Positions 42,451-53,975 of a DNA stretch of 64,000 bases are shown in pieces; position 1 is the stretch's first letter, and each line of letters opens with the position of its first letter. The notes beneath the pieces were generated by a model, which had not been told where the DNA came from, made no database searches, and saw nothing but the letters and a program-made list of their open reading frames with translations. The stretch is from Leifsonia aquatica H1aii (GTDB lineage: Bacteria; Actinomycetota; Actinomycetes; Actinomycetales; Microbacteriaceae), in assembly GCF_000633535.1 (NCBI RefSeq), contig NZ_AYMR01000007.1, forward strand, positions 372,001 through 436,000, written 5' to 3'. The position numbers were made by a program, and so were the translations under genes.

Positions 42451-44213
42451 TCCGTTCTCTTCTCGCCGTGTTCGGCCCGGAGCACCGCCGACCCGTGTTC
42501 GTCTACCTCGCCTGGCTGGCCGGTTACGCCGTCCTGGAGGGCGTCGCCGTCTCGGCTCTGGTCCCGATCGTCGTGGCGCTGCTGGAGGGCCGTCCCGCCG
42601 ACGCCGGGCTCTGGCTGATCGTCCTGGCGGTCGCGGCCGCGCTCGCCGCGTTCGTCTACTACCGGCAGGCCATGCACGGCTTCCGGGTCGCGATCGACGT
42701 GCTCGACACCCTGCACGAACGGATCGGCGCGCACGTCGCGCGCATCCCGCTCGGCTGGTTCAGTGACGAGAGCGTCGGTCGCCTCTCCCGCATCGCCACC
42801 CAGGGGGTCGGCTCGATCGTGATGAGCCTGGCCCACCTGCTGGAACCGCTGGTGATCGGCACCGTGACGCCCGCGACGATCGCGATCGTCGTGCTCGCCG
42901 TGGACTGGCGGCTCGGCCTCGTCGCGGTCGTGGCCGCCCCGCTGATCCTGCTCTGCTTCCGCGCCTCCGCCCGCCTGCTCGGCCGTTCGGACGAGCTCGC
43001 CGACGAGGCCGCCGTGACCGCCGGCAACCGCGTGCTCGAATTCGCCCGGCATCAGCCCGTGCTGCGCGCCTTCGGCCGCACGGCGGGCGGCTACGCCCCG
43101 CTCGAGCAGGCGGTCGAGGCCCAGCGCCGCGTCGGGCGCACCCAGCTGAACTGGACCGTGCGCGGGATGCTCCTCTCCGGGGCGACCATCCAGCTCACCT
43201 TCTCGGCCATGGTCGGCGTGGTCGTGCTGCTCGCCGGCGCCCCGGCCGGGCAGTCGATCGCCCTCGTCGCGCTCCTCGCGCTTCTCGCCCGGTTCATCGG
43301 TCCCCTCGCCATGGTCAGCGAGCTCGCGGGCGGCCTGCGGATGGCCCGCAACGACCTCGAACGGGTGCGCGCCGTGCTCGACGTCCCGCCCCTCCGGGAA
43401 CCGAGCCTGCCCGCCGTCCTCGCCCCGGAGCGTCGCGGGGAGATCGTCTTCGACGGTGTCGGCTTCGCGTACAGCGACGACAGCCCGCGTGTGCTGGACG
43501 GTGTGTCGTTCCGGGTGCGCCCCGGCAGTGTCACCGCGCTCGTCGGGCGCTCCGGCTCCGGCAAGACCACCGTCACGCGGCTCGCCGCCCGCTTCCACGA
43601 CGCCACCAGCGGGACGGTGCGGATCGGCGGCACCGACGTGCGCGAGCAGACGACGGCGCAGCTGATGGAGCAACTGGCGCTCGTCTTCCAGGACGTCTAC
43701 CTCTTCGACGACACGATCGCGGCCAACGTGCGCCTCGGCCGCCCGTCGGCGACGGAGTCGGAGCTGCGCCGCGTCGCCGAACTGGCCGGTCTCGACGAGA
43801 TCGTCGACCGGCTGCCCTCGGGCTGGGCGACGCGTGTCGGCGAGGGAGGCGCGGCACTCTCGGGCGGGGAACGTCAGCGCGTCTCGATCGCCCGCGCCCT
43901 TCTCAAGCGGGCGCCGATCGTCCTGCTCGACGAGGCGACCGCGGCGCTCGACGCCGGAAACGAGGCGCTGGTCCGCCGCTCCCTCCAGGAGCTCGCCCGG
44001 CACGGCACCGTGCTCGTCATCGCCCACACGCCGGCGATGATCGCCGCCGCCCACCGCGTGCTCGTCCTCGACGGCGGACGCATCGTCGGCGACGGCACGC
44101 ACCCCGACCTCCTCGCCGCAGACCCCGACTACGCCGCCCTCTGGGCCGACCGTGCCGAGGCCGCCTCCTGGAAGCTGGTGGAGCAAGGCGAGAGGGCGTC
44201 CAGTGCCGAGTGA
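42447..44213 (+). CDS. ABC transporter half 2, exporter fold (IrtB/YbtQ-like)
   Basis: 588 residues, partner of the preceding half. TM domain about 15-310; Walker A GRSGSGKTT near 368, signature LSGGERQRVSIARALLK near 470, Walker B IVLLDEATAALD, switch His VIAHTPAMI near 528. Both ATP sites of the dimer therefore look competent, in contrast to the exporter pair at 34.5-38.0 kb. ATG at 42447 overlaps the previous stop. It ends the operon; the following 196 bp to 44409 hold no gene I can see. Confidence 0.8.
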   Translation: MIRSLLAVFGPEHRRPVFVYLAWLAGYAVLEGVAVSALVPIVVALLEGRPADAGLWLIVLAVAAALAAFVYYRQAMHGFRVAIDVLDTLHERIGAHVARIPLGWFSDESVGRLSRIATQGVGSIVMSLAHLLEPLVIGTVTPATIAIVVLAVDWRLGLVAVVAAPLILLCFRASARLLGRSDELADEAAVTAGNRVLEFARHQPVLRAFGRTAGGYAPLEQAVEAQRRVGRTQLNWTVRGMLLSGATIQLTFSAMVGVVVLLAGAPAGQSIALVALLALLARFIGPLAMVSELAGGLRMARNDLERVRAVLDVPPLREPSLPAVLAPERRGEIVFDGVGFAYSDDSPRVLDGVSFRVRPGSVTALVGRSGSGKTTVTRLAARFHDATSGTVRIGGTDVREQTTAQLMEQLALVFQDVYLFDDTIAANVRLGRPSATESELRRVAELAGLDEIVDRLPSGWATRVGEGGAALSGGERQRVSIARALLKRAPIVLLDEATAALDAGNEALVRRSLQELARHGTVLVIAHTPAMIAAAHRVLVLDGGRIVGDGTHPDLLAADPDYAALWADRAEAASWKLVEQGERASSAE

Positions 44214-44409
44214 GAAATGAACCGCTTCTGACTCGCCGCCGTTTGGAATCACGATGACTGTCGACGCCGATCAGAGCGACCAGCACATCCCTGGAGCTCC
44301 TCGCGGGTAGATAGTTCGCAGTCGCCGCGGCCGCAGCGCGGAGAATGAAGTTTCCGTGTGACGGGAAATAGCGGACATTCAACTCAGGCTCGGGTCGGGC
44401 CGACGGTGA
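44214..44409. other. Gap of 196 bp, no gene seen
   Basis: Between the convergent ABC operon and the immunity gene. It has lower GC than the surrounding 20 kb and no ORF longer than the shadows of neighbours, no tRNA and no clear long hairpin; a short GC-rich palindrome GCGGCCGC-like stretch is near 44330. It could hold a terminator for either operon. Confidence 0.4.
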
Positions 44410-44823
44410 CTAGTGCCATTCGAACGGTCCGCGCCGAGGGTCCAAATCCGGCCGGGTCAGCGACAGATCCCGTCGAAAGAACATGTCGCTCCACACCAGA
44501 GTTGATTCCCACGGGGAGATCGAATCCAGACTCTCCGTCAAGTACTCGACGACAAGTCCGAGGACCGCGTCGGCATCGGTGGATCGATCGAACTGAGGGT
44601 ATGTGCGCGCGTCAGAAAGCAGGCTCGGTGTGTCCCGGTACAGCTGATCAAGGTTCAGGCGAACCTCGACGAGTTGAGGACGGAGCGTCGGCGGCGTACG
44701 GCTCTCCAACGGGTGACAGATGGCGATTCCGTTGATGATCTCCGTCACGAAGGGCTCTGCGTTCAAGCAATCAAGCACGCGGCTTTCGAACTCAACGCGC
44801 GTCCAGGGGAGAGTTTCATTCAT
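44410..44823 (-). CDS. Probable immunity protein of the RHS toxin
   Basis: 137 residues, acidic, no signal peptide or membrane segment; similar to nothing I recognise. Landmarks: WTRVEFESRVLDCLN, VTEIINGIAICHPLESRTPP, LVWSDMFFRRDLSLTRPDLDP. ATG at 44823 has AGGAAGGA 10 nt upstream, while the frame's extension past it overlaps the RHS gene end. Thirteen bases separate it from the RHS stop and it is on the same strand, the classic place for an immunity gene. Its GC is clearly lower than neighbours. The immunity role rests on position only. Confidence 0.6.
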   Translation of the reverse strand: MNETLPWTRVEFESRVLDCLNAEPFVTEIINGIAICHPLESRTPPTLRPQLVEVRLNLDQLYRDTPSLLSDARTYPQFDRSTDADAVLGLVVEYLTESLDSISPWESTLVWSDMFFRRDLSLTRPDLDPRRGPFEWH

Positions 44824-44836
44824 CTTCGGATCCTTC

Positions 44837-47800
44837 CTAGGGGACTGTGGTCTTCTCGTAGACCGAGAGGATCTCACCATGAGGCGCCACCACGACATTT
44901 ACGCGGAACGCGTAGGCGACCTGACCCCACTTGTCCAAAAGCCTGATCTTGCGCGAGTAGAGGAAGTTGCCATTAGCCTGGCGGTACGGAGTCCCGTATT
45001 CCGGGTGTGCGAGAGCCCACTTGATGGAGTACTCCATCAGACCTTTCCAGGTCTTCCCTCGGTTCCGACCCATATCTTGCAACTGCTGCCATTCCCCTCC
45101 GTGGTCATGCGCGATCTTTCGCTGCCTGCTGTCAGAGAGGTAGACATTCCAGCCCTTTAGATAGCCATTACGCTGCGCACGATACCAGTGCGTATATTGT
45201 CCAGTCAGATCTGCCGAATTGACGGGATCAGTGGGATAAACGTAGTCATTGCTGGTTCCCCCGGGCACGGGATCTACCGACAGGAACCGGCCAAGAGCTG
45301 GCACGTATTGCCTGGCCCCCATTTCGATGGTGTCGATGGAGCCTTCGTGTTCGTAGAGTTTCTGGTGCGAGCCTTCCCATCCATACGTCGCTCCTTGCGG
45401 CGTGTTCGCTGGCACCGAATCATCCGCGCCTTGCGTGCCGATGAGGCGGGTGGTGGGATCGATGGGGTTTCCGAAGGGGTCGTATTGCGCGAGTTGCCCT
45501 TGCCGGACCCCAAACCCATCGGTGGTGACGATGACGTCGCCGTGGATGTTCGGGAACGACCAGGCAGACGTGGTCGCTTGGAGGGAGACGACCACACCAC
45601 CGGGCAGTGCGAGGGTGCGTTCGGTGACGCCACCCCCGGTGGTGAGGGTCCAGTCGGGACTGTCGCCACCACCGCTGAAGCTATAGCGGACGGTGTTGCC
45701 GGGACCGGAGACCGGGGTGACGGTGCGGGCGACGATCCGCCCGGTGACGTCGCGGACGTAGCTGACCGTCGGCCCGCCCGATGTCGTGGTGGAGATGTGA
45801 CGGTCGGACTGGTCGTAGCCGATGGTCTGGTCGGCCAGCGTTGTCGTGTTGCCGTGCACGTCGTAGGCGAGGGTGCCGGCCCCGAGGCTGGTGGTCGCGA
45901 TCGGCGAACCGGTCGGAGCAGGGGCCGCAGCCGGGGTCACCTCTGCTGCGGCAAGGTTCCATTGGTCCCCGGTCGGTGCGGTGTCGTTGATGGTGACCGC
46001 GGCACCGGCTGCCCCTGTTGTCCCACTGGTGCGTTGCATCCAGAAGTCGTCACCGACGGCAGCATCGGCGAACTCGTGGATCACGGTCTGACCCGCACCC
46101 AGCGTTCGTGCGGTCGAGCCGTCCCAGTCGTTACCGACACCCACGACCTGAGAGCCGGCAGTCGTCGTGGTCACGGTGACGGACGGTGCACCCGAGGCCG
46201 CGCCCGCGACAGCACTGGCACCGATCCCGGCAGCGCCGGAGTACGCGAGGACGCTGATCGACTTGTGGTACCCGTTCGTGTTCGAGAGGGTCGCGGTGAC
46301 CGAGGTGTTGGAAAGGGTCCCGGGTGCGGTGGCCGTCCAGATCTCGCTGGTCCCGTAGCGGGTGTTGGCTCGCTTGACGAGACTCCAGGTGAGACCGGCT
46401 CCGGTGACGGTGGCGGTCTGCCCCGCCGTTTGGCCCGGACCGTCGGCGCTGACCAGGGCGACCAGCACGTCGCCGGACTTGGTCGTTGTCAGACCGTTCA
46501 CGGTCACCGCGGACGCCAGGTCGGCACCATCCGCAGAGACCTGCGCGTCGATCGTGAGTGCGGGTGCTGGTTGTGACGGTCCTGCCGGTGCGGTGGTGGA
46601 GGTGAGCCGGTCGGCGTTGTCGTAGCAGTACTTCGTCGTCGAGACCCAGTCGGGTTCTGCACTGCCCGGTGCGGTGAAGACGTCGGATTGAGAGACCCGG
46701 TTGCCGTTCTTTGCCGCATTGACGTCGGCGCCGCAGGTGGCGGTTCCGAAACTGTAGGCGAGTGTGTGGTTCGGGATCGTGGCCGACGTCAACCGACCCG
46801 CACCGTCGTACGTGTAGGAGGACCCGTAGGACGAGGTCCCATCGGTGAGCGTGTCGGTGAGGACGCGGCCGGACTGGGATCGCACGACGGCGTCCGACAC
46901 GCCCGCCTGACCGTTGGGGAAGGCCCAGGCCAGCGACTGAGTTGCGCCGGCCGCATTGCGGCCGACGGTTCCGGTCGCACCTGGTCCGGCGTTGCCCGTC
47001 CCGGCGGGATAGGCGATCGAGGCCACTTCACCGTTGGTGTACGAGGGCTGGGCGAGCACTTTGCCACTGAGATCCTTGACCACGGCGACTCGGCCGTCGT
47101 CGTCGTAGATGAAGGATTCGCCCTGGGCTGTTTGGCCGGCCGGTGTGCTCGTCTGGGTGACCAGCTGGTTGAGGATGTTGTAGGTGTTCGTGGTCACCGT
47201 TCCCCACACGTCCGTATAGGAGAGGGTGCGGCCGAGCAGGTCGGACACGGTGATGATGCGACCGCTGGTGGGTGACCCGGGCACCGCGTCGTCCTGTGCC
47301 CAGGATGTGAGCGGGTCTCCCGAGGACGATGCGAATCCGAATGTCGCCGTACGAGCGGCTGAGGTCGACGTCGCCGCATACGTTTGCTGAGTGACCCGGC
47401 CACGCGCATCGTATGTCGTGCAGGACCAGTCGGTGTCTCCTGTCTTCTTCGTGGCGATGACCCTACCGAGCAGGTCGTAGACGTAGCTGGTGACGATCGC
47501 TGCACCGGCCGCTGGTGTGGCACCGGTGGACGCCATCAGCTGCCCGTACTGCGGGGTGGACGCCGGGAGCCCGCAGACTGCGGTTCCGCCGTTGACCTGT
47601 GTGGCGTACCCGGCGGTCTCCGTGTAGTAGGTATTCGCACTGGTCGTGTTGCCTGCGGGAAGGGTCTGGGAGAGCTGCCGGAGATAGCCGGTGGACCCGT
47701 AGGGCTCGAACGCGTTCGTCGTAGTCAGGTTCAGCCCGGCCGGATCCACGCTGGTCGACGTGGCCATTCCCAGCCACGGATTCGATCCGTACCCGGTCGC

Positions 47801-50800
47801 CGTCCTCAGGGCGGGAACCTGCGAGCTGGACACGTTCGGGTTCCCGACCGGGGCGGAGTCGTCGGTCTGTGAGCTCGTCGCCAACCCGTAGGCAGGCGAG
47901 AGCGCGGTGCCAGGAATGACTGCTTGCGAACCTCCCGGGGGTGTCCACAGCAACTGCAGGCTCGCCGTGGAGGTGTCCTGCTTGTACTGCAGGCGGACTC
48001 GCATCACCTGGCCTGCAGTGACCGTCACCGTTGCGGTGGGCGACAGATGGGCGGCGCTCGACACCCAGTCGTTGATCATCAGGACGTCGTTCAGCCAAAC
48101 CTGAGTGCCGTCGTCGGCGTTGGTGTTGATCTTGTACGTGCCCGCGGCCGGGAACGTCACGGTGCCCGTCAGACGCAGGGCCCAGTTGGCGGTGGGGCCG
48201 CCTGTGTAGGGTGCCGCAGTGCCCCAATTGACGTTCACCGATCCGTCGGCGGTTCCTACGCCGAGCGCGTAGTTGCTGGGGAGGCCGGACAGGGTGGAGT
48301 TCGCGTAGTAGGTGGCGTTGAGCCCCTTCAGCCCCTCGTCATAGGCCGTCGAGGTGTGCGCGGGGGTGATCGCGCAGCCGGCAGTCGGCCGCAGATCGCC
48401 GCCGAAGCAGGACGTTGGTGCGGGACCGTAGGCGTCGATCGGTCGGTTGAGCTGGTCGTAGAGGGTGGTCGCTTCTCTACCTGCGGCATCGGTTCCCGTG
48501 GTCTGCTGATCCCGCACGTTCCACGTCGTCGACGTCGCCAGACCGGTCGCGCTCAGCGACGTGGTGCGACGCCAGGCGGTGTCGAAGGACGCGGTGGCTG
48601 CGTGCCCGTTCGCGGGTGCGCTGTTGGAGGGGGTGAGGCCGGCTGCGTCCACGTAAGTGGCGCCGGACCCGTCCGGGTTGGTGTTGTAGGTGTAGGTCTT
48701 CTGCGGGCGCAGCGAGCCGGTCACCCCATCGGGTGCGGGCAGGGTGATGCTCGACACCTTGGTGCCGGTGTATCCGATCTGGGTCAGTACTTCCGGTGCG
48801 GACGCATTCTTGTCCGGGTGCGCCGCGAGCCAGTCGTTGACAGTCGCAGAGCGGATGGCGGAGAGCAGCCCGTTCTTGTAGCCGAAGTCCGTGGTTTCGT
48901 TGCCCGGGTCGATGATCCGGGACAGGAACTTCCCGCCCGCCGACTCCGGCAGGGCGGCCTGGTTCGGGTTGTCCGTCGCATCCGCGGCTTTGTAGAGCAG
49001 CTGGGTGGTGTCGGCGGCACCGGCGGTGTGGCCCGGATAGATGATCCGGCAGATCATCCCCGCGGGGGCCGTGGAGAATCCCGAAGGCACCGGGCAGGCC
49101 AACCCCGACCCATCCGTGTCAGCGGCTGACAGCCCGACGGCGGTGGCTGTATCCCCCGCGTACGCGAACTTCACCTGCCGGAGCGTTGCCCCGCTGCCCG
49201 ACAGTGGGTCGGTGATCGAGTCCAGCTGGTTCGTCCCTGTCCGATATGCCAGCACCGGGGTGGCCCGCTTCTTGGCGTCCATCGCCTGGGTGATGGCCGT
49301 GATCTTCCCTGCCGTGTTGATCTGATAGATCGTGCCGGCTTCATCGGTGAGGGTGTACGCACTCGGGTCGTCTGTCGTGGGCGTCCGCTGAACCAGAACG
49401 CCCTGTTCGCCGGGCGGTGGAGTGTAGGCCCCGCTCGCGGTCTTCGTGTAGGTGTGGGCGGCGCCGCTGGTGTCGATCAGCGCGACCGAGCCCTCCTTCA
49501 CTTCGGCCCGAACATAGATCGCGTCAGCGCCGTTCAGCGCAGTGGACGCACCCCACCCCGGCGGAAGGGTGTCGACGCTCTTGCTGAACCACGTGCCCGG
49601 GACCACCTGCGGCGCCAGAGTCTGCTGGACGCCGTTGGAGTCCGTGTACGTGCCTTTCACCCAGAGCTCGAGCAATCCGGCACCGTTGTGGTTGTAGAAC
49701 TGCACCTCGAGCGGCGTGGGCGCGTAGCTGCCGGCCGCACCCGTCGTCAATGGCGACCCCGTCCCCCAGACGACGCTCCCCTGGTGGGCGTCGTTCCACT
49801 GATCGACCGTCGTGGCACCGTTGAGGATGAGCCGCGCACCGTCATCACGCACGAATCCGAACGTGAACGAACCGCCGGCTGGTGGCGTGACGAACCCGTT
49901 CCACCGGGCCATGTAGTTCGACGACGGTAGACCCGGAGCCGGCGGACTGGTACCCCAGTCGTACCGGATCATCGGGTCGGTGCGAACGAGCCGCACCTTC
50001 GACGCCAGATCGGTACGCGTGAACGCGAAATTCGGGTTCGCACCGTCAGCACTCAGGTCGTAGTAGGTCGCAGTCAGCCCCTGCGTCGACGGCTGCTGCG
50101 AGTTATAGGTGAACGACAACCCCATCGGCGCGCCGACCGTGGACACCGTCGGCGAGGCGAAAGAGAGGTTCGCGTTGCCATTGGCGAGATTGACCGTGAC
50201 GCCGCCCGCACTGTCGCTCGGCGACGGGCCACCGGATCCGGCGCGGGCCGTGTAACGGAAGCGATTCACCCAGGTCCCCGGCGACTTGTCGAAACCATCG
50301 TCGACGACGATCACCCACGAGTAGGTGACCCCGTCCTGGAGCACGCCCGCCGGCACTGTCCAGGAGATCGGACCCGTGGTGATGGGATCGGAGAGGGCGA
50401 CCACCCCGCTGGAACCGTCCGAGCCGGTCGTGATCCGGAACTGGTACTTCAACGTGTCGCCATTGGCATCCGTACCGGCCACCGACGACGACAGCGTCGG
50501 CGTCGGCGTCACAATCACCGAACCATCCGCCGGAGAGGTGGTTCCCTGAGCGACGACTCCCGGGGTATTGGTCTTGAACGAATACACCTGCGAGACGCGC
50601 TGCGAACACGACCCCGCCGGGTTCGCATTGTCGCTGTTGCAATACGCGTCCTTGACATACAGGTGGTAGTAGTACGTCGTATTCGGTTGCAGATACGTGG
50701 CCGGCACGGTCACCGGGTTGCTCGACGTCCACCCCGACTGCCAGACCACACCCGTCTCAGCGTCGGAGCCTGTTGCGACGCGGAAGTAGTAGCCCAGCCC

Positions 50801-52369
50801 GGTTCCCGCCGGATCAGACGACGCGATCTTCAATGTCGGCGTCAACGTCGACCGCGCTCCACCGGTCGGCGACGGCGAAACGGCCGTCGGCGTCGCGGGA
50901 TAGTCCTTCCAGGACACGTAAAGGTACGCGTTCAGGCTCTTCAACGTGTACAGCCCCGGCGTCTCCTGCCCGCCGAGGAAGAACGGAATCCCTCCGATTC
51001 CACTGTTCACCCATGAGGAGAGCTGAGTCGCCAGACCGCCCCCTGCAAGCGATCCCGACGAGCCGACCGCAATGTTGCCCATGAAGTCGCCATTGCCGCC
51101 ATAGCTGTAGGAGTTGGCGCGATACAGACCACCCGAGTACGGCCCGTTGTTGGTTCCCACAACCCCGTTGGTGACCACATCCATTTCGGCGTTGAGGATC
51201 TGCTTGCCGAAGAGCTGCTCATAGGGGAACACGAACGCTGAGCGCCAATAGTGATCACCCGGGTCCCGCGCGTTCCCGACCAGGATGGTATCCGTTCGAA
51301 CGGTGCCGTCGGACTTGTAGGCGTGAACGTTCCCCGCTCCCGCCGGCCCCCACGTCGTCGGGTCGAGGTACACCGGGTAGACGCGCGCTGTGTCCGTAAG
51401 CCACAACCGGGACGGGGTGAGGGTGATCGCCCAGTTCGCACCCGCATGTGCCACCGTCAACGGAACGTTGATCGTCGCATCCGACGACACACCCTCGATT
51501 CCCGATGAATCCCACATCAGCGGCGTCGGGATCCGGAACCGCACCGTGCCATTCGAATCGGTGAAATCGACGCCCCCGTCCGCGTTCACTGCCAAGGCGA
51601 GCCCGGGCGCCTTCACCTTCCACGTGTACGCACTCTGCGACACATCGGGCACCGAATCGAGCGTCAATGTCTCCTTCACCGCCGACGGCTGGACCTGGTA
51701 GTCGAGGTCCGTCCCGTCGAACACATCCGGGTAAGAAGCCTCGTCGGCCCCCTGCCCGCTGCGCACCGCCATCGGGAGCGGACGCTTCAACCTCGACGAA
51801 TCCGCACCCTGCAACGTGTACGAGACCGTGTACCCGTCCTTCTCGACCGACACGGCATCGTTCGCGGTCGCGTCATCTTTGAAGACGGGATGCAGGATAT
51901 TGTCCGGAACCGACATCCCTCCCGAGGCCGAATCGTCCCTCAGAATCGTCGACGACGCCTTCCACTCGCCGTTCTGGCTGAGGTTGATCGGGGTCGGCGA
52001 CACCTTCGTCACATGCGAGCCGTCCGACTTCGTGTACGTCGTCGTGAAATCATCCCGGCTGGAAACCGTCGCTCCGGTGAGATCGGTCGGAGAACCCGAC
52101 TCTGACGGTGCGTCCGCCTCCTTCAGCGACTTCGGCTTCGCGGCAGGCTCCGACTCCAGCGGCTTCGCAGCCAGGTCCTCAACCGTGCCCGGCGCGACGG
52201 CGGCACCACCCGCCGCCAACGGCGGAAGGCTCGCGGCGGAATCGTCGGCCTCAGCCGACACGCCTAAGCCGGTCATGGCGGAAGCCGGCGAGACGGATGT
52301 GACGACCAATGCGGCCGCCGTCGCAACAGCGACGGACACAGCGAAACCCCAGCGACCAACGTGCCTCAT
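44837..52369 (-). CDS. RHS/YD-repeat secreted protein with polymorphic C-terminal toxin tip
   Basis: 2510 residues. Signal peptide 1-31 ([18 protein letters not shown] then ASA). Then a beta-rich N-terminal region, two fibronectin-like modules (about 505-720), PA14 domain 1 near 760-930 and PA14 domain 2 near 1347-1492, separated by YD-repeat sequence. An inserted secreted-type beta domain ([15 protein letters not shown]) lies near 1937-2147, then the RHS core motif [18 protein letters not shown] near 2350. The tip from about 2393 ([20 protein letters not shown], ending [21 protein letters not shown]) is unlike the core and is probably a nuclease or other toxin; I cannot name its fold. ATG at 52369 has GAGGGG 6 nt before it. 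It resembles WapA-type contact toxins of Gram-positives. Confidence 0.85.
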   Translation of the reverse strand: MRHVGRWGFAVSVAVATAAALVVTSVSPASAMTGLGVSAEADDSAASLPPLAAGGAAVAPGTVEDLAAKPLESEPAAKPKSLKEADAPSESGSPTDLTGATVSSRDDFTTTYTKSDGSHVTKVSPTPINLSQNGEWKASSTILRDDSASGGMSVPDNILHPVFKDDATANDAVSVEKDGYTVSYTLQGADSSRLKRPLPMAVRSGQGADEASYPDVFDGTDLDYQVQPSAVKETLTLDSVPDVSQSAYTWKVKAPGLALAVNADGGVDFTDSNGTVRFRIPTPLMWDSSGIEGVSSDATINVPLTVAHAGANWAITLTPSRLWLTDTARVYPVYLDPTTWGPAGAGNVHAYKSDGTVRTDTILVGNARDPGDHYWRSAFVFPYEQLFGKQILNAEMDVVTNGVVGTNNGPYSGGLYRANSYSYGGNGDFMGNIAVGSSGSLAGGGLATQLSSWVNSGIGGIPFFLGGQETPGLYTLKSLNAYLYVSWKDYPATPTAVSPSPTGGARSTLTPTLKIASSDPAGTGLGYYFRVATGSDAETGVVWQSGWTSSNPVTVPATYLQPNTTYYYHLYVKDAYCNSDNANPAGSCSQRVSQVYSFKTNTPGVVAQGTTSPADGSVIVTPTPTLSSSVAGTDANGDTLKYQFRITTGSDGSSGVVALSDPITTGPISWTVPAGVLQDGVTYSWVIVVDDGFDKSPGTWVNRFRYTARAGSGGPSPSDSAGGVTVNLANGNANLSFASPTVSTVGAPMGLSFTYNSQQPSTQGLTATYYDLSADGANPNFAFTRTDLASKVRLVRTDPMIRYDWGTSPPAPGLPSSNYMARWNGFVTPPAGGSFTFGFVRDDGARLILNGATTVDQWNDAHQGSVVWGTGSPLTTGAAGSYAPTPLEVQFYNHNGAGLLELWVKGTYTDSNGVQQTLAPQVVPGTWFSKSVDTLPPGWGASTALNGADAIYVRAEVKEGSVALIDTSGAAHTYTKTASGAYTPPPGEQGVLVQRTPTTDDPSAYTLTDEAGTIYQINTAGKITAITQAMDAKKRATPVLAYRTGTNQLDSITDPLSGSGATLRQVKFAYAGDTATAVGLSAADTDGSGLACPVPSGFSTAPAGMICRIIYPGHTAGAADTTQLLYKAADATDNPNQAALPESAGGKFLSRIIDPGNETTDFGYKNGLLSAIRSATVNDWLAAHPDKNASAPEVLTQIGYTGTKVSSITLPAPDGVTGSLRPQKTYTYNTNPDGSGATYVDAAGLTPSNSAPANGHAATASFDTAWRRTTSLSATGLATSTTWNVRDQQTTGTDAAGREATTLYDQLNRPIDAYGPAPTSCFGGDLRPTAGCAITPAHTSTAYDEGLKGLNATYYANSTLSGLPSNYALGVGTADGSVNVNWGTAAPYTGGPTANWALRLTGTVTFPAAGTYKINTNADDGTQVWLNDVLMINDWVSSAAHLSPTATVTVTAGQVMRVRLQYKQDTSTASLQLLWTPPGGSQAVIPGTALSPAYGLATSSQTDDSAPVGNPNVSSSQVPALRTATGYGSNPWLGMATSTSVDPAGLNLTTTNAFEPYGSTGYLRQLSQTLPAGNTTSANTYYTETAGYATQVNGGTAVCGLPASTPQYGQLMASTGATPAAGAAIVTSYVYDLLGRVIATKKTGDTDWSCTTYDARGRVTQQTYAATSTSAARTATFGFASSSGDPLTSWAQDDAVPGSPTSGRIITVSDLLGRTLSYTDVWGTVTTNTYNILNQLVTQTSTPAGQTAQGESFIYDDDGRVAVVKDLSGKVLAQPSYTNGEVASIAYPAGTGNAGPGATGTVGRNAAGATQSLAWAFPNGQAGVSDAVVRSQSGRVLTDTLTDGTSSYGSSYTYDGAGRLTSATIPNHTLAYSFGTATCGADVNAAKNGNRVSQSDVFTAPGSAEPDWVSTTKYCYDNADRLTSTTAPAGPSQPAPALTIDAQVSADGADLASAVTVNGLTTTKSGDVLVALVSADGPGQTAGQTATVTGAGLTWSLVKRANTRYGTSEIWTATAPGTLSNTSVTATLSNTNGYHKSISVLAYSGAAGIGASAVAGAASGAPSVTVTTTTAGSQVVGVGNDWDGSTARTLGAGQTVIHEFADAAVGDDFWMQRTSGTTGAAGAAVTINDTAPTGDQWNLAAAEVTPAAAPAPTGSPIATTSLGAGTLAYDVHGNTTTLADQTIGYDQSDRHISTTTSGGPTVSYVRDVTGRIVARTVTPVSGPGNTVRYSFSGGGDSPDWTLTTGGGVTERTLALPGGVVVSLQATTSAWSFPNIHGDVIVTTDGFGVRQGQLAQYDPFGNPIDPTTRLIGTQGADDSVPANTPQGATYGWEGSHQKLYEHEGSIDTIEMGARQYVPALGRFLSVDPVPGGTSNDYVYPTDPVNSADLTGQYTHWYRAQRNGYLKGWNVYLSDSRQRKIAHDHGGEWQQLQDMGRNRGKTWKGLMEYSIKWALAHPEYGTPYRQANGNFLYSRKIRLLDKWGQVAYAFRVNVVVAPHGEILSVYEKTTVP

Positions 52370-52541
52370 GGCATCCCCTCGACAGTCCTAACGCCCCCCG
52401 ATACTGTCGAGCGCAGCAAAAATCTAGGGGTGCAGGAACCTGCGAGAAAAGTAGGTACGGCTGAGAGTGTTCACAGGACGGCGCCCCTAAAAGAGGTCAC
52501 ACCTGCCAGTAGGCCGCTCCGCGCGAACTCGTATCTGCTGG

Positions 52542-52615
52542 TAGGGCGGACGGGACTTGAACCCGTGACCGGCGGATTATGAGTCCGATGCTCTAACCAG
52601 CTGAGCTACCGCCCC
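52542..52615 (-). tRNA. tRNA-Met (anticodon CAT)
   Basis: Acceptor GGGGCGG pairs with CCGCCCT; anticodon arm CGGA-CTCATAA-TCCG, anticodon CAT; T arm GGGTTCAAGTCCC. The 3' CCA is encoded (52539-52541). An elongator Met is most likely; tRNA-Ile2 with a lysidine-modified CAT cannot be excluded by eye. Confidence 0.85.
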
Positions 52616-52634
52616 GATCGTGCGTCCGGCCCGG

Positions 52635-53885
52635 CTACTCCGGGCTCGGGACGCTGTCGGCCGAGTCCGTCACCGGGTCGGCCACCGGCTCACCACGATA
52701 CAGGCTCTCGAACGTCGAGATCGTGCGCTGGATGTCGTGGGAGGCGACGATCCGCAGCGACGCGTTCTTCAGCACGTCGAGCTCTTCCTGCGGAAGGGTG
52801 AGCACGCTCTCCAGCTTGTCCGCCAGGTCCTGAGCGTCGCCGGGGGTGAACAGGTGGCCGTTCTCGCCGTCGTGCACCAGGTGCGGCAGCGCCATGGCGT
52901 TCGCGGCGACCACCGGGAGGCCGGACGCCATCGCCTCCATGGTGGCGATCGACTGCAGCTCGGCGATGGACGGCATCGCGAAGACGGTGGCGCGGGTGTA
53001 CGCGGCGCGCAGTTCCTCGTCGGTCACGTAGCCGAGGAACGTCACGCGGTCGCCGATGCCGAGGCTCTCGGCCATCGCCTGGAGGTTCTTGAACTGGTCT
53101 CCGCCGCCGACGATCTCCAGCTGAGCGTCCAGGGAGGCCGGCAGCAGCGTGATCGCCTTGAGCAGCACATCGATCTGCTTCTCGCCGGTCACGCGGCCGA
53201 CGAACAGGATGCGGTTGGCCGTGCGCGGGGTGAAGTCGGGGGTGTAGTTCTGCGCGTCGATGCCGCACGAGATCGCGTGGACGCCACGCAGACCCGTCGC
53301 CTTCTCCAAGAACTGGGCGGCCTTCTGCGTCGGGGTCGTGATCGCCTCGGCCCGGTCGAAGCTCTTGCGGGCGTCGCGCCACGCGATGTCGACGAAGGTC
53401 TGGTGCAGGAACTTCGGCAGCCGGGTGAACTCGATGATGTTCTCGGGCATGACGTGGTTCGTCGCGATGATGCGGATGCCGCGCTTCTGCGCCTCGTAGG
53501 CGAGGCCCCGGCCGACCACGATGTGCGACTGGAAGTGCACCACATCCGGCTTCACCTCGTCGAGGACGCGGCGGGCGTTCGCTTTGCTCGTCCACGGCAG
53601 TGCGAACCGCAGCCAGTCGTGCGGGTACCAGCGCCAGCTGCGCAGCCGGTGCGCGGTCAGCTTCTGGCCTTCGTGCTCCTCGATCCACGTCCCGTGCTTG
53701 CGGCTCGCGGCAGGGGCGACGATGTGCACGTCGTGACCGTGCTCGACGAGGCCGGCCGAGAGGCGCTCGGCGAAGCGGGCGGCGCCGTTCACATCGGGCG
53801 CGAAGGTGTCGCATCCCATGAGGACGGTGAGCGGCTTTCGGGCCGGGGCGGGCGGGGTACTGTTCGTTCCGCTCGGATCTGGCAC
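52635..53885 (-). CDS. GT4-family glycosyltransferase
   Basis: 416 residues, two Rossmann domains (GT-B). N-domain: LMGCDTFAPDVNGAARFAERLSAGL, VVHFQSHIVVGRGLAYEA. C-domain: NRILFVGRVTGEKQIDVLLKAI near 225, and the donor site AELQSIATMEAMASGLPVVAA, the E-x7-E motif. Such actinobacterial enzymes (PimB, MgtA types) transfer mannose or another hexose from a nucleotide sugar to lipid or glycan acceptors. There is no signal peptide. GTG at 53885 follows TAGGGA by 7 nt, a possible leaderless start. A tRNA-Met gene lies just downstream. Confidence 0.85.
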   Translation of the reverse strand: MPDPSGTNSTPPAPARKPLTVLMGCDTFAPDVNGAARFAERLSAGLVEHGHDVHIVAPAASRKHGTWIEEHEGQKLTAHRLRSWRWYPHDWLRFALPWTSKANARRVLDEVKPDVVHFQSHIVVGRGLAYEAQKRGIRIIATNHVMPENIIEFTRLPKFLHQTFVDIAWRDARKSFDRAEAITTPTQKAAQFLEKATGLRGVHAISCGIDAQNYTPDFTPRTANRILFVGRVTGEKQIDVLLKAITLLPASLDAQLEIVGGGDQFKNLQAMAESLGIGDRVTFLGYVTDEELRAAYTRATVFAMPSIAELQSIATMEAMASGLPVVAANAMALPHLVHDGENGHLFTPGDAQDLADKLESVLTLPQEELDVLKNASLRIVASHDIQRTISTFESLYRGEPVADPVTDSADSVPSPE

Positions 53886-53892
53886 GTGGTGG

Positions 53893-53898
53893 TCCCTA
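53893..53898 (-). promoter_or_regulatory. -10-like TAGGGA before the GT4 gene
   Basis: Minus-strand TAGGGA with 7 nt to the GTG at 53885; weaker than the TANNNT cases because the last base is A. Confidence 0.3.
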
Positions 53899-53975
53899 CT
53901 GTCGTGGGCCGGGTCGGTGGTCCGGCGACGGTTTCGGCGTGCCGGGCGGTGGTCCGTCCCGGCGGATTCAACGGC

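Noticed and set aside
44214-44409. Remnant orphan toxin or second immunity gene beyond the immunity gene
   Set aside because: No frame of useful length or similarity; composition alone is not enough.
52539-52615. tRNA-Ile2 with CAT anticodon
   Set aside because: Cannot be separated from Met by eye; Met is more probable from overall similarity, so it was called Met with a caveat.
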